DNA from: Terriglobia bacterium
GTDB lineage: Bacteria > Acidobacteriota > Terriglobia > Terriglobales > Acidobacteriaceae
Length of the DNA: 64,000 nt
Direction of reading: 5' to 3'
Assembly (NCBI GenBank): GCA_020072815.1
Contig: JAIQGE010000002.1
Location: forward strand, 222,787 to 286,786
Position 1 is the first letter of the stretch. Each line of letters opens with the position of its first letter. Both the position numbers and the translations under genes were made by a program. Below are positions 44,077-53,529 of the stretch, piece by piece. A model generated the notes under the pieces. That model made no database searches. It saw nothing but the letters and a program-made list of their open reading frames with translations, and was not told the origin of the DNA.

Positions 44077-44187
44077 CTGATTTGATCGTGTTCTCATATT
44101 CACCCTCCTGCCGAACGTGCTAACCTTCCAACGTTGCAATCGTCTTCAGGTTTGGCCAAGCGTTTCTGATCTGATTCCGGAGTTTCC

Positions 44188-45534
44188 ATGACAAAGTCCT
44201 CTATCGCCAAGCAAAAATGGTTGTCTGCGATCCTGGCATGCATTGCGCTGTTCACCGCCGCGGCTGCGGCGCAGACCTTTGACGTAAAGACCACCACGCT
44301 CAAGAACGGAATGAAAGTGCTGGTTCAGGAAGACCACACGATTCCCAACGTGGCCATGTACACGTTTTACCGCATCGGGTCGCGCAACGAGCGCCCCGGG
44401 ACCACGGGCATCTCGCACTTCTTTGAGCACATGATGTTCAACGGCGCCAAGAAGTACGGTCCGGGAGAATTTGACCGCACCATGGAGGCCGCGGGCGGCT
44501 CCAACAACGCCTACACCAGCCGCGATGTCACGGTGTACCAGGACTGGTTCCCGCGTTCGGCCATGGAGCTGACCTTTGACCTGGAGGCCGACCGCATCGA
44601 AAACCTGAGTTTTGATCCCAAGGTGATTGCATCCGAGCGCGGCGTGGTGGCGTCCGAGCGGCGCACGTCCGTGGATGCCAACAATTTCGGCATCCTCTTT
44701 GAGCAGCTTTATGCCACGGCCTACACCGCGCATCCCTACCAATGGCCGGTCGTGGGCTGGATGGTGGACATTGAAAACTGGACCATGGACGACCTGAAAC
44801 ACCACTTCGAGATGGGCTACTCGCCCAGCAACGCGACTCTGGTGGTCGTCGGCGACGTGACGGCGGATGAGATCTTTCAATTCGCACAGAAGAAGCTGGA
44901 GCCGATCCCCTCGCACGCGCCGCCGCCCAAGGTCACCACGGCCGAGCCTGAGCAGATGGGCGAGCGCCGCGTCACGGTGAAGAAATACGCGCAGCTGCCG
45001 ATCCTGATGATCGCCTACCACGTGCCAGAGGCAGCTTCGCCGGATTATTACGCGCTGAGCCTGCTACAGACGATCCTGTTTAGCGGGCAGAGTTCGCGCA
45101 TGTACCAGCGCGTCGTGGACAAAGACCAACTGGCCATCAGTGTGAATGGCGGATTTGGGACTTCATTTGATCCCACATTGTTCAATATTACGTCGCAACC
45201 CAAGGCCGGCGTGGACCCGCTGGCGGTGGAGAAGGCGGTGTACGAAGAACTGGAGCGCGTGAAGAAAGAGGAAGTCACGGACCAGGAACTTGAAAAAGCC
45301 AAAAACATCGTCCTGGCCACCTTTTACCGGCAGATGAGCACCATCAACGGTCGAGCCAACACGCTGGGCACCTATGAAGTGTTCTTTGGCGACTATCACA
45401 AACTGTTTACCGCCGTGGACAGCTTCAACAAGGTCAGCAAGGCGGACCTGCAGCGCGTGGCGCAAAAGTATTTTGGCGAGAAGAACCGCACTGTGGCCAT
45501 GCTGATTCCGGAAAAAGCGGAAGCGCCCAAATAA
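44188..45534 (+). CDS. M16-family zinc metallopeptidase, catalytic
   Basis: 448 residues with a signal peptide (LSAILACIALFTAAAAA). The inverted zinc motif HxxEH is intact: His77-Phe-Phe-Glu80-His81 (HFFEHMMF), with the downstream Glu region in ASERGVVASERR. M16 peptidases (pitrilysin, processing-peptidase type) cut peptides in a closed chamber formed by two halves. It lies in front of a second M16 gene lacking the zinc motif, so together they likely make the heterodimer. GGAG before the ATG. Confidence 0.9.
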   Translation: MTKSSIAKQKWLSAILACIALFTAAAAAQTFDVKTTTLKNGMKVLVQEDHTIPNVAMYTFYRIGSRNERPGTTGISHFFEHMMFNGAKKYGPGEFDRTMEAAGGSNNAYTSRDVTVYQDWFPRSAMELTFDLEADRIENLSFDPKVIASERGVVASERRTSVDANNFGILFEQLYATAYTAHPYQWPVVGWMVDIENWTMDDLKHHFEMGYSPSNATLVVVGDVTADEIFQFAQKKLEPIPSHAPPPKVTTAEPEQMGERRVTVKKYAQLPILMIAYHVPEAASPDYYALSLLQTILFSGQSSRMYQRVVDKDQLAISVNGGFGTSFDPTLFNITSQPKAGVDPLAVEKAVYEELERVKKEEVTDQELEKAKNIVLATFYRQMSTINGRANTLGTYEVFFGDYHKLFTAVDSFNKVSKADLQRVAQKYFGEKNRTVAMLIPEKAEAPK

Positions 45535-45546
45535 ATGGAGACTGCC

Positions 45547-46950
45547 ATGAGACGAATGTTGATTTCGCTGCTGTTGATTCTTGCCGCTGCGGGCGCGGCG
45601 CTGGCCCAGGCTCCCAGTTCTTCGCTCAAGCTGCCGCCTTATAAAAAGGTGAAGCTGAAGAACGGCATGACGCTCCTGCTGGTGGAGCGGCATACGGTGC
45701 CGCTCATCGGTTTCCACGCGATTGTGAAGGCCGGCGCGGTGGCGGATGCATCCGGCAAGGACGGTACCTCGTCCATGACGGCCAACCTGCTGCGCAAGGG
45801 GACCAAGACGCGCACGGCGGACCAGTTCACCAACGAGCTGGATTTCATCGGCGGGCAATTCGATGCCGGATCATCTGCCGACAACACCACCGTGTCAGCG
45901 CAGTTTGTGAAGAAAGACATCGCCAAAGGCCTGGACCTGTTTGCTGATGCGCTGATGAATCCCATCTTCCCGCAAGATGAATTCACCAAGCTGCAGAAAC
46001 AGAGGCTGGATGGATTGAAGTCAGCCAAGGACCAGGCGCAGGCGGTAATCGGCAACTACTTCAATGCCTATTTTTATGGCAGCCACCCGTACGCGCGTCC
46101 CAGCAATGGCGATGAAAAATCCATGGCAGCGCTCACCCGCGATGATGTGGTCAAGTTTTACCAGTCGTTCTACGCGCCGGGAAACATCATCCTGGCGGTG
46201 GCCGGAGACTTCAATACGCCGGAAATGGAAAAGCTGCTGGCGCAGAAGTTTGAAATGTGGCCGGCGCGGCAGGCGCCCTCCGTCGCGTTGCCCTCGACGA
46301 CGGGCTTTACCGGCAAGAAACTCTTGCTCATAGACAAGCCGGATTCCACGCAGACGTATTTCCGCATCGGCAACCTGGGCGTCGCGCGCACCAACGCTGA
46401 TCGCGTCTACCTGCGCGTGGTGAACACGCTGTTCGGCGGCCGCTTCACTTCCATGATCAACACGGAACTGCGCATCAAGACCGGACTCACCTACGGCGCC
46501 AGCGCTTTCTTTGACGAGCGCAAGGTCCCCGGCGCGTTTGAGATTGCCACCTACACCAAGAACGCCACCACGGTCGAGGCCATTGACAAGACGCTGGACG
46601 TCCTCAAGCAGCTGCACGAAAAAGGCGTGACCGAGGAGCAACTCACGTCGGCGAAGAAGTACATCCAGGGCCAGTTTCCGCCCAGCCTGGAAACCGCCGG
46701 GCAACTGGCCGGCGTGCTGGCCGACCTGGAGTTCTACGGCCTGGACGAGCATGAGATCAACGATCTCTACGCCAAGATCAACGCTATGACCCTGGCCGAC
46801 GCGCAGCGCGTGATCAAGCAGTATTACCCCATGGACAACCTGGTGTTCGTGCTGATCGGCAAGTCGAGTGAGATCGGCGACGCGGTGAAGAAATACGCGC
46901 CCAAAGTGGACACGCTGAAGATTTCTGATCCGGGGTATGGGAACAAGTAA
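45547..46950 (+). CDS. M16-family peptidase-like protein without the HxxEH motif
   Basis: 467 residues from ATG 45547; an ATG 12 bases earlier places GGAG inside the gene and is less likely. The signal peptide (LISLLLILAAAGAALA) is clear. The place of HxxEH reads GTSSMTANLL, so the zinc site is lost; the rest of the fold is kept (RFTSMINTELRIKTGLTYGA, as in the R/Y-containing substrate-binding part of partners). It fits the non-catalytic half of a two-subunit M16 protease. It starts twelve bases after the catalytic gene. Confidence 0.88.
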   Translation: MRRMLISLLLILAAAGAALAQAPSSSLKLPPYKKVKLKNGMTLLLVERHTVPLIGFHAIVKAGAVADASGKDGTSSMTANLLRKGTKTRTADQFTNELDFIGGQFDAGSSADNTTVSAQFVKKDIAKGLDLFADALMNPIFPQDEFTKLQKQRLDGLKSAKDQAQAVIGNYFNAYFYGSHPYARPSNGDEKSMAALTRDDVVKFYQSFYAPGNIILAVAGDFNTPEMEKLLAQKFEMWPARQAPSVALPSTTGFTGKKLLLIDKPDSTQTYFRIGNLGVARTNADRVYLRVVNTLFGGRFTSMINTELRIKTGLTYGASAFFDERKVPGAFEIATYTKNATTVEAIDKTLDVLKQLHEKGVTEEQLTSAKKYIQGQFPPSLETAGQLAGVLADLEFYGLDEHEINDLYAKINAMTLADAQRVIKQYYPMDNLVFVLIGKSSEIGDAVKKYAPKVDTLKISDPGYGNK

Positions 46951-46960
46951 AGGAAAAGCC

Positions 46961-46990
46961 AACCACAAAGGACACGAAGGACCACGAAGG
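46961..46990. repeat. 9-bp CACGAAGGA-family repeat
   Basis: AACCACAAAGG, ACACGAAGG, ACCACGAAGG between the M16 gene and mgtE. A related CTACGGAGGCGCGGAG follows at 47012-47027. Confidence 0.65.
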
Positions 46991-47050
46991 TTCCGAAGCA
47001 GATAAAACCCACTACGGAGGCGCGGAGAACAGCCAACTACCAACAGCCAA

Positions 47051-48436
47051 CTACAACACCGTCCCTCTCAAAATCACTAACGCCACGGTGAAGTAGATCA
47101 CCAGTCCGCTTACATCCACCAGAGTCGCCACAAACGGCGCAGAGCTGGTAGCCGGATCAAAACCCAGGCGGCGTAGGACGAACGGCAGCATGGCTCCGGC
47201 GAGCGTCCCAAAGGTGACGACGCCGATCAGGCTGGCCCACACCGTAAACGCCACCAGCCAATAGTGCGGACCGTAATTGTAGAGATGAAAACGCTCCCAC
47301 AGGGCGATGCGCAGAAAGCCAATCGCGCCCAGCAAGGTCCCCAGGATTACTCCTGACAGCAACTCGCGGCGGAAGACCCGGAACCAATCGCGCAGACGCA
47401 GCTCCTGCAGCGCCAGCGCGCGGATGATGAGCGACGAAGCCTGCGAGCCGGAGTTGCCGCCGCTGCTGATAATGAGCGGGACGAACAGCGCCAGCACCAC
47501 GGCCTTGGCGATCTCGCCTTCAAAGTAGCCCATGGCGGTGGCGGTGAGCATCTCGCCCAGAAAAAGCGCGGAGAGCCAACCGCCGCGCTTGCGCACCAGG
47601 GTCAAGGTGCTCACTTGCGTGTAAGGTGCGTCCAGGGCTTCCGAACCGCCGATCTTCTGGAAGTCTTCCGTGTCGCGCGCTTCGGCCACGTCCAGCACGT
47701 CGTCAATGGTGATGATGCCCAGCATTTTGCCGGCATCGTCAGTGACGGGAAGGGCGATGCGGTCATACTTTTCAAAAATCTGAAGGACGGTTTCGCGGTC
47801 GTCAGTGGCTTTGACCTTGACCAGCGGAGGGTCTTCGATGTCGCGCACTTTGGTTGCAGGATCGGCAAGCACCAGGGAGCCCAGGCGAAGGTCTTCCACC
47901 AGCTTCCCGGTTTCATCCACGATGTAAACAATATTGAGCGTCTCTTTGCCGCGGCCGGTCTTGCGAATATGCTCCAGCGCCTGGGCGGCAGTCATCTGCG
48001 GGTCCACGGTGACGTACTCCGGCGTCATGAAGCGGCCAGCGCTGTTTTCCGGATATCCCAGCAGCACGCGCGCGTGTTTCAGTTCTTCCGGAGACAGCGA
48101 TTCCAGCAGCCGTCGCGTCACTTCCGCAGGCAACTCTTCGAAGAGGCGCGTGCGGTCGTCCGGAGGCATGTTTTCCACCAGCGCAACCATGTCGCTGCGG
48201 GAAAGCGAGTGAATCATCTGCTCTTGGGCGTCCAGCGGCAGATAGGCAAAGACCGCGCTGGCCTGCTCTTTCGGCAGGACGCGAAAGATCACGGCTTCCT
48301 GTTCCGGCGGCAGCTCAATGATCATGTCCGCGATGTCAGAGACGTGGATCTCTGAAAGTTCCTGGCGAAGCTTGTCCAAGCTCTGGGTTTGAATCAGCTG
48401 GCGGATTAATGGCAAAGGAGCAAGGGTTTCAGTCAT
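47051..48436 (-). CDS. mgtE: MgtE-family magnesium transporter
   Basis: 461 residues. An N-terminal helical superhelix (QELSEIHVSDIADMIIELPP, PLDAQEQMIHSLSRSDMV) is followed by two CBS domains (FMTPEYVTVDPQMTAAQALE, DRIALPVTDDAGKMLGII) and five membrane helices with SGGNSGSQASSLIIRALAL. This is the complete MgtE layout; the CBS part senses cytosolic Mg2+ and gates the channel. The gene converges with the M16 pair across a repeat and diverges from yggS. Confidence 0.95.
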   Translation of the reverse strand: MTETLAPLPLIRQLIQTQSLDKLRQELSEIHVSDIADMIIELPPEQEAVIFRVLPKEQASAVFAYLPLDAQEQMIHSLSRSDMVALVENMPPDDRTRLFEELPAEVTRRLLESLSPEELKHARVLLGYPENSAGRFMTPEYVTVDPQMTAAQALEHIRKTGRGKETLNIVYIVDETGKLVEDLRLGSLVLADPATKVRDIEDPPLVKVKATDDRETVLQIFEKYDRIALPVTDDAGKMLGIITIDDVLDVAEARDTEDFQKIGGSEALDAPYTQVSTLTLVRKRGGWLSALFLGEMLTATAMGYFEGEIAKAVVLALFVPLIISSGGNSGSQASSLIIRALALQELRLRDWFRVFRRELLSGVILGTLLGAIGFLRIALWERFHLYNYGPHYWLVAFTVWASLIGVVTFGTLAGAMLPFVLRRLGFDPATSSAPFVATLVDVSGLVIYFTVALVILRGTVL

Positions 48437-48513
48437 GACGCAGTTGATTGTAGAGGAAGAATTGCGCCGAAGAGCGCGTTGGCGGCGGACCGCAGCCCAT
48501 ATAATCTGCTGTC

Positions 48514-49224
48514 ATGCCGGTTTCGGACAACATTGCGGAAATTCGCCGGCGCGTTGCCGCTGCCGCGGCGCGCGTCAGGCGCAGACCGGAAGAGATCACG
48601 CTCATGGCGGTGAGCAAGACGGTGGAGCCGGAGCGGATACGGCAAGCTTACGCGGCGGGCGTCCGCGTGTTCGGCGAGAACCGCGTGCAGGAGTTCGCGG
48701 AGAAGTCCGAAGCCTTGCGCGATTTGAAAGAAGCCGAGTGGCATTTGATCGGACACTTGCAAAGCAACAAAGCCAGGAAAGCCGCCGAGAGTTTTCACGC
48801 TGTGGATTCGGTGGACTCGCTGCGGCTGGCAGAAAAACTCAACGACGCGGCGAAGCAGATTGGGAAGACGCTGGACGTGCTGATTGAAATCAAAGTGGGC
48901 ACGGAAGAGTCTAAGGCAGGCATTCCGCCGGGTTCGCCCGAGTTGGAAGAGTTGCTCCGCGGCGCCGCGGGCCTGGAACACCTGCAGATTCGCGGCTTGA
49001 TGAGCATCCCACCGCATACTGAAGATCCCGCCGGAGCGCGTCCTTACTTCCGCCTGCTGCGCGACTTGCGTGACACCATCGCCGGCCGCAGGCTGCCGCG
49101 CGTCGCCATGGACGTGCTGTCCATGGGCATGTCGCACGACTTTGAAGTGGCCATCGAAGAAGGGTCCACGTGCGTGCGCGTGGGGACGGCGATTTTCGGG
49201 GAGAGACCGAAACCTCCACAATGA
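48514..49224 (+). CDS. yggS: YggS-family PLP homeostasis protein
   Basis: 236 residues. PLP Lys in LMAVSKTVEPE, then FGENRVQEFAEK, WHLIGHLQSNKA, LRGLMSIPP-like sequence, LSMGMSHDFEVAIEEGSTCVRVGTAIFG. These are the signatures of the single-domain alanine-racemase-like fold that binds pyridoxal 5'-phosphate and controls its level. The stop overlaps the start of the next gene (ATGA). Diverges from mgtE. Confidence 0.95.
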   Translation: MPVSDNIAEIRRRVAAAAARVRRRPEEITLMAVSKTVEPERIRQAYAAGVRVFGENRVQEFAEKSEALRDLKEAEWHLIGHLQSNKARKAAESFHAVDSVDSLRLAEKLNDAAKQIGKTLDVLIEIKVGTEESKAGIPPGSPELEELLRGAAGLEHLQIRGLMSIPPHTEDPAGARPYFRLLRDLRDTIAGRRLPRVAMDVLSMGMSHDFEVAIEEGSTCVRVGTAIFGERPKPPQ

Positions 49225-49514
49225 TCCCCATCCAGGAAAGCGTGAAAGGCGTGACGTTCGCGGTGAAGGTCCATCCGCGCGCCCGCAAGAATGCCATCAC
49301 CGGCACGGTGGGCGACGCACTGAAGCTGGCCTTGACGGCGCCGCCGGTGGAAGGCAAAGCCAACCATGCGGTGATTGAATTCTTTGCTGAATTGTTTGCA
49401 ATTTCGCGATCGTCCGTTACCATAGCCAGCGGCGAAACCAGCCGGAACAAGGTGATTCGCATTGGCGGAGTTAGCGCAGACGCCGTGCGGCGTCGCCTGC
49501 AACAGAGCCTGTAA
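49221..49514 (+). CDS. yggU: DUF167 (YggU) family protein
   Basis: 97 residues from ATG 49221, overlapping the yggS stop as ATGA, which fixes the start. VKVHPRARKNAITG, PPVEGKANHAVIEFFAELF and SRSSVTIASGETSRNKVIRI are the DUF167 pattern. The family is small, of uncertain role, and commonly sits behind yggS. Translationally coupled here. Confidence 0.92.
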   Translation: MIPIQESVKGVTFAVKVHPRARKNAITGTVGDALKLALTAPPVEGKANHAVIEFFAELFAISRSSVTIASGETSRNKVIRIGGVSADAVRRRLQQSL

Positions 49515-49586
49515 GATTTGTAATTGGGTAATTTGGTAATCGCGCAATTTGAAACCTGAGAGACGCGGCGGAAGGAGACTTGCCCT

Positions 49587-51137
49587 TTGAACCTTTACGC
49601 AATCGTGCTGGGAGTGATTGTGGTTGTGCTGCTGGTGGTCAGCACCAGCCAGATTCGCAAGGTCAAGACCAAGGCCGACTACCTGGTGGCCGGCCGCACG
49701 CTGCCCTGGTACGTGCTGGTGTTCACGCTGCTGTCTTCGTGGATTGGCTCGGGCAGTCTTTTTGGCGGCGCGGAAAATGCGTTCCACAACGGCTTCTCCG
49801 CACTGTGGCAGTCGGCGGGAGGCTGGGCCGGCCTGCTGGTGATCGTTTTTGTGGCCCAGCGCGCGCGCAAGTTTGCCCAGTTCACCATCCCTGACCTGCT
49901 GGAGGCCCGCTACAACACCGCGGCCCGCATCCTGGGAGCCATCGCCATCCTGTTTGCGTTCACGGCCATTACTTCGTACCAATTCAAGGGCGGCGGCGAC
50001 GTGCTGCACCTGATCTTCCCTGACCTGGACCACGTCGCGCGCAACACGTTCGGGATTGCCGCCGGCCATGAGCATGCTCTGGGCATGGTGATCATCGCGG
50101 GCTTCGTGATCATCTTCACTGCCTTTGCCGGCATGACGTCCGTGGCCTACCTGGATGTGGTCATCGGCGCATTGGCGACGGTCACCTGCATCGCCGCGCT
50201 GCCCATCCTGATGGCCCGGGCGGGCGGCTGGAGCGGCATGCATGCGGCCCTGCCTCCTGAATACTTCCAATGGTTCGGACGTTTTGCCGTGGTGAACGGC
50301 GTCAACCAGGGTGCCTGGGCCGGCTTTGTCCGGGCCATGGAACTGTTGGTCCCGACCATGCTCCTGCTCCTGGGCAACCAAAGCATGTATCAGAAATTTT
50401 TCTCTGCGCGTTCGGAGCGCGACGCCAAGATCTCGGTCTTCGGCTGGATCATCGGGACCTTTATTCTGGAGACGGTGATTGTCGCCATCGCGGTGACTGG
50501 CGCCGCTCTCTTCATGCACGCTCCCGACGTCAAAGCCCGCGAGATCATTCCTTACGCCGCGCGCCATGGCCTGCCTGCATTCCTGGGCGCGCTGCTGATG
50601 GGAGCTGTCTTCGCGAAGGTGATTTCCACGGCCAACAACTATCTTTTTTCGCCGGCCACCAACCTGGTCAATGATATTTACACCCGCTTCCTCAAGAAGG
50701 ACGCCACGGACAAGTCCGTGCTTCTGGTCTCCCGCCTGATGGTGGTGGGCCTGGGAATCTTTGCGTTGCTGCAAGGCACACTGTGGGAGTCCATCCTGGC
50801 CATGGCGCTGTACGCCTATACGATTTATTCAGCGGCGATCACGCCGGTGGTGATGGGCGCGTTCTTTTCCAAACGAGTGACTGCAGCCGCGGCGGTGTGG
50901 TCCATCGCTCTGGGTACGATCATCACCGTGGTGTGGAACCTGCAGCAGATTGCGTTGCAGAACCATCACGCTACCTTGATCCCCGCAAGCTGGCTGGCGC
51001 GTGACGCCATCTTTCCCGCGCTGGCGGTGTCAGTGTTTTCCCTGGTCGTGGTGAGCCTGTTTACGCCGGCGCCGCGCCAGGAGCAATTGGCGCTGTTCTT
51101 TGACGACGAAAGCGGACCAAAGCCCGCCAAGGCATAA
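49587..51137 (+). CDS. Sodium:solute symporter-family transporter
   Basis: 516 residues with about thirteen helices. The N-terminus (KVKTKADYLVAGRTLPWYVL) and SSWIGSGSLFGGAENAFHNG match SSF symporters, which couple substrate uptake to Na+. The start is TTG 49587 with AAGGAG about nine bases upstream. The substrate (amino acid, sugar, monocarboxylate or pantothenate-type) cannot be told by eye. The next gene begins about 60 bases after. Confidence 0.9.
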   Translation: MNLYAIVLGVIVVVLLVVSTSQIRKVKTKADYLVAGRTLPWYVLVFTLLSSWIGSGSLFGGAENAFHNGFSALWQSAGGWAGLLVIVFVAQRARKFAQFTIPDLLEARYNTAARILGAIAILFAFTAITSYQFKGGGDVLHLIFPDLDHVARNTFGIAAGHEHALGMVIIAGFVIIFTAFAGMTSVAYLDVVIGALATVTCIAALPILMARAGGWSGMHAALPPEYFQWFGRFAVVNGVNQGAWAGFVRAMELLVPTMLLLLGNQSMYQKFFSARSERDAKISVFGWIIGTFILETVIVAIAVTGAALFMHAPDVKAREIIPYAARHGLPAFLGALLMGAVFAKVISTANNYLFSPATNLVNDIYTRFLKKDATDKSVLLVSRLMVVGLGIFALLQGTLWESILAMALYAYTIYSAAITPVVMGAFFSKRVTAAAAVWSIALGTIITVVWNLQQIALQNHHATLIPASWLARDAIFPALAVSVFSLVVVSLFTPAPRQEQLALFFDDESGPKPAKA

Positions 51138-51199
51138 CCGGCGGCCGGTCATTGCTTCCGACTCTGGTAAAATTCACTGCGAGCACATAATTCAATTTC

Positions 51200-51619
51200 A
51201 TGGCAGATACTGACATCGCACAAAAAGATTCTGGCGTGGCGGCAGCGCCCATCACACCCATGTCCATTGTGGCGCCGGCGCTGGGCTGGCTGATTCCCGG
51301 AGCCGGACACCTGGTACAGCGGCGCTGGGTCCGCGGCGGGTTGATCATGGCGTCCGTGGTGGCCATGTTTGCCTTTGGCCTGGCCATGAACGGCAAAGTC
51401 TATCCGCCCAACACCGGAGACCTGCTGGACATCCTGGGCTTTGTCGGCGACCTGGGCGCGGGTGGCCTGTACATTCTGGGCCGCGTCAACGAGTGGGGCG
51501 ACACCGCCATCCGCATCGCCACCGCCGATTACGGCACCAAATTTATCGTGGTGGCCGGCCTGCTCAACGTGATGAGCGCCGTGGACGCATACCACATCGC
51601 CATCGGGAAGAAACCATAA
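51200..51619 (+). CDS. DUF6677-like membrane protein
   Basis: 139 residues with three to four membrane segments. PALGWLIPGAGHLVQRRWVRG and the end VVAGLLNVMSAVDAYHIAIG match a family widespread in Acidobacteriota, of unknown function. The stop overlaps the start of the next small gene (TAATG). Probably co-transcribed with the symporter. Confidence 0.75.
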   Translation: MADTDIAQKDSGVAAAPITPMSIVAPALGWLIPGAGHLVQRRWVRGGLIMASVVAMFAFGLAMNGKVYPPNTGDLLDILGFVGDLGAGGLYILGRVNEWGDTAIRIATADYGTKFIVVAGLLNVMSAVDAYHIAIGKKP

Positions 51620-51807
51620 TGCTCATGGTCCTTCAAGTCTCCCACTTTACCGCCGCCGCGATCTTCGCGTTTTTCGTGTCCATCGTCTTCGGCATCACCC
51701 AGCGCAACACGGCGCGCGATATGGCGCGGTTTGCCGCGTACTGCTTCGTGCTCTTTCTGGGCGGAATGTTCGTGGCCGGCTGGCTGATGTGGCTCATCCA
51801 TCATTAA
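51619..51807 (+). CDS. Small two-helix membrane protein, unknown
   Basis: 62 residues from ATG 51619, overlapping the previous stop by one base. Two hydrophobic segments (HFTAAAIFAFFVSIVFGI, FAAYCFVLFLGGMFVAGWLM) joined by a short basic loop (TQRNTARDMARF). No family recognised. The tight overlap with the DUF6677 gene supports it as part of the same operon. Confidence 0.65.
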   Translation: MLMVLQVSHFTAAAIFAFFVSIVFGITQRNTARDMARFAAYCFVLFLGGMFVAGWLMWLIHH

Positions 51808-52012
51808 ATTAGCAACCGCTTGCGGACCTCGCATTCTCGGCGAGCGATCAGCACTTGGAACAAGCCCCTCGGCAGTCTTCATTTCTTGTCGCTTTCGCTC
51901 CAAACCGCTTAACGAGCTTCGCTGCGCAACGATTGCTCAGCGTTCGTAGCAGCGCGGTTCGCCGCGCAAGCCTGGCGAACCGCTCATCGGATCAACTTTC
52001 CTTGCACTCGAT

Positions 52013-52043
52013 CCTTTGTGTTCCTTCGTGTCCTTCGTGGTTT
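52013..52043. repeat. 9-bp CACGAAGGA-family repeat (reverse orientation)
   Basis: CCTTTGTGTT, CCTTCGTGT, CCTTCGTGGTTT, just after the cupin stop. Confidence 0.65.
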
Positions 52044-52057
52044 GCTTCTAGTATCTG

Positions 52058-52564
52058 TTACTTCTTTTTCTTAGCGGGCGCGGCCGGCTTCTTCGCCGGG
52101 GCCTTCAACGCCTCGGCTGGAGGAATCTCTTTCCCGTCCTTGTCAATGTAGTGGATGTCAAACGCGCCGTCGGTTACCAGAAACAGCGTGCAAGCGGTGC
52201 TACATCCGAACTGATGCGGGTGTTTGCCCGGAAGATAAACGTAATCACCGGGGACCACGACGGCGGCAGCCGCATCTTTCATTTCGAGTTTGCCGTTGCC
52301 GCTGACCATCATGAGAGATTCCGTGGCGGTGTGCCAGTGCCAGGGAACGGTGCATCCCTTGGCCACCTTGAGTAGGATCACGGCGGGGCCTTTGGAGGGG
52401 TCGCCGCGCTGCACGGAAAGGCTCGAGCACGCGGGCAGTCCGTCCATGGCAGAGAACTTGGTTTTAGCTAGGGGAACGACCCCAGCTTTATCTTGCGCTG
52501 GGCTTGGGGCGGACATGGCCGCGAACAGCAGAACAGCAACTGCAAACATCCGGATGATTCTCAT
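52058..52564 (-). CDS. Secreted cupin-domain protein
   Basis: 168 residues from ATG 52564 (AGGAG about eleven bases upstream); a longer start 78 bases ahead lies in repeat sequence. A signal peptide (MFAVAVLLFAAMSAPSPA) is followed by a cupin: PWHWHTATESLMMVSGNGKLEM holds the metal His residues (HWH, E), and LPGKHPHQFG gives the second motif. The end is Lys/Pro/Ala-rich (APAKKPAAPAKKKK). A periplasmic small-molecule-binding or enzyme role is possible; substrate unknown. Confidence 0.8.
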   Translation of the reverse strand: MRIIRMFAVAVLLFAAMSAPSPAQDKAGVVPLAKTKFSAMDGLPACSSLSVQRGDPSKGPAVILLKVAKGCTVPWHWHTATESLMMVSGNGKLEMKDAAAAVVVPGDYVYLPGKHPHQFGCSTACTLFLVTDGAFDIHYIDKDGKEIPPAEALKAPAKKPAAPAKKKK

Positions 52565-52627
52565 TCGTCTTTGTGCTCCTATACGTTTTGTTGAGGCGGG
52601 GACCAGCGAGCATTGTAAACCGGCTTT

Positions 52628-52737
52628 AACCACAGAGGCCACAGAGGAGCGCAGAGGGATAGGCTTGCAATCCTTTGTGTACCTTCGTGCACTTCGTGGT
52701 TATGCTTTCCTCCGTGCTCCTCTGTGCCCTCTGTGTT
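52628..52737. repeat. Inverted pair of CACAGAGGN repeats able to form a long stem
   Basis: Left arm 52628-52658 (CCACAGAGG, CCACAGAGG, AGCGCAGAGG) pairs with right arm 52709-52737 (CCTCCGTGCTCCTCTGTG, CCCTCTGTG). Between them is a third array in CCTTTGTGTA/CCTTCGTGC form (52672-52701). It lies between the divergent-end of the cupin gene and the GNAT stop. Confidence 0.65.
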
Positions 52738-52743
52738 AAAGGT

Positions 52744-53529
52744 CTACCCGAAGCGGATCGTGGTCGAGTGCATCTTGACGCGTTCGCGGAAGCCCAGCCG
52801 CTGGTAGATCGCAACGGCGCGCTCATTGTCCGTCCGGACGGTCAGGAACGGCTGCTCACTGCGCGCGCGAATCCGCCGTGCCAGCTCGCGAACAAGCGCC
52901 GTGGCGTAGCCGCGTCCTTCAAAACCGGGCAGCGTGCCGACGGTGGAGATCTCGCGATACCCAGGCAGATGCAGCCGCAGGCAGGCCATGGCCACCAGTT
53001 GATTTTTGCCTTCGCTGGTGCGCTCGCGAATCCCCACAAAGCCCCCCAGCTTGTAGAGCGCGGGACTGAGTTTCCGTCCTGGGCGCGTGGTTTCATAGAG
53101 AGCGGACATCTGGGGCAGGTCAGCGGGCGTAAGGTCTTCGATGAGAAACCCGCCGGCGATGGCGGATCGCTCGGAGGCCGAAGAGGCGCGTTCACGTTTT
53201 GAAGATTCAGCGCCAGCTTCTTCCTGCGTCGTAGCGCTCGCGGCCTCCTGCACCGTTCCTTCAGCCGCGGTCGTTTGCACCATCTGCGATAGCTCCACCG
53301 CGCGGACCACGGTCCATCCCGGTGGCGGCTGCAGCTTTTGGAAAGAGAACAGACCGACCGGCTCAGGCGACAGGCGCAACAGGTCCTGGTACGCCGGCGG
53401 CAGCGGCAGGGCCAGCGCGCCATGCACGGCGACCTCCGGGGGAAAACGCCGGGCCATCCCCGCCACCAAAGCAATCTGCGATTGGTGGGTGGTCAGTGCC
53501 TTCCAGGTCGGGTTGTCGAGCGGGTGCAT
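52744..53529 (-). CDS. GNAT-family N-acetyltransferase with FR47-like domain
   Basis: 261 residues from ATG 53529; a start 63 bases further lies in non-coding sequence. The N-terminal half is unassigned (TWKALTTHQSQIALVAG); an Ala/Glu-rich linker (about 90-125) leads to the GNAT domain: EISTVGTLPGFEGRGYATALV (acetyl-CoA loop GFEGRGYA) and LTVRTDNERAVAIYQRLGF. Substrate unknown. Its 5' side faces a repeat region and the IS1595 element. Confidence 0.82.
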   Translation of the reverse strand: MHPLDNPTWKALTTHQSQIALVAGMARRFPPEVAVHGALALPLPPAYQDLLRLSPEPVGLFSFQKLQPPPGWTVVRAVELSQMVQTTAAEGTVQEAASATTQEEAGAESSKRERASSASERSAIAGGFLIEDLTPADLPQMSALYETTRPGRKLSPALYKLGGFVGIRERTSEGKNQLVAMACLRLHLPGYREISTVGTLPGFEGRGYATALVRELARRIRARSEQPFLTVRTDNERAVAIYQRLGFRERVKMHSTTIRFG

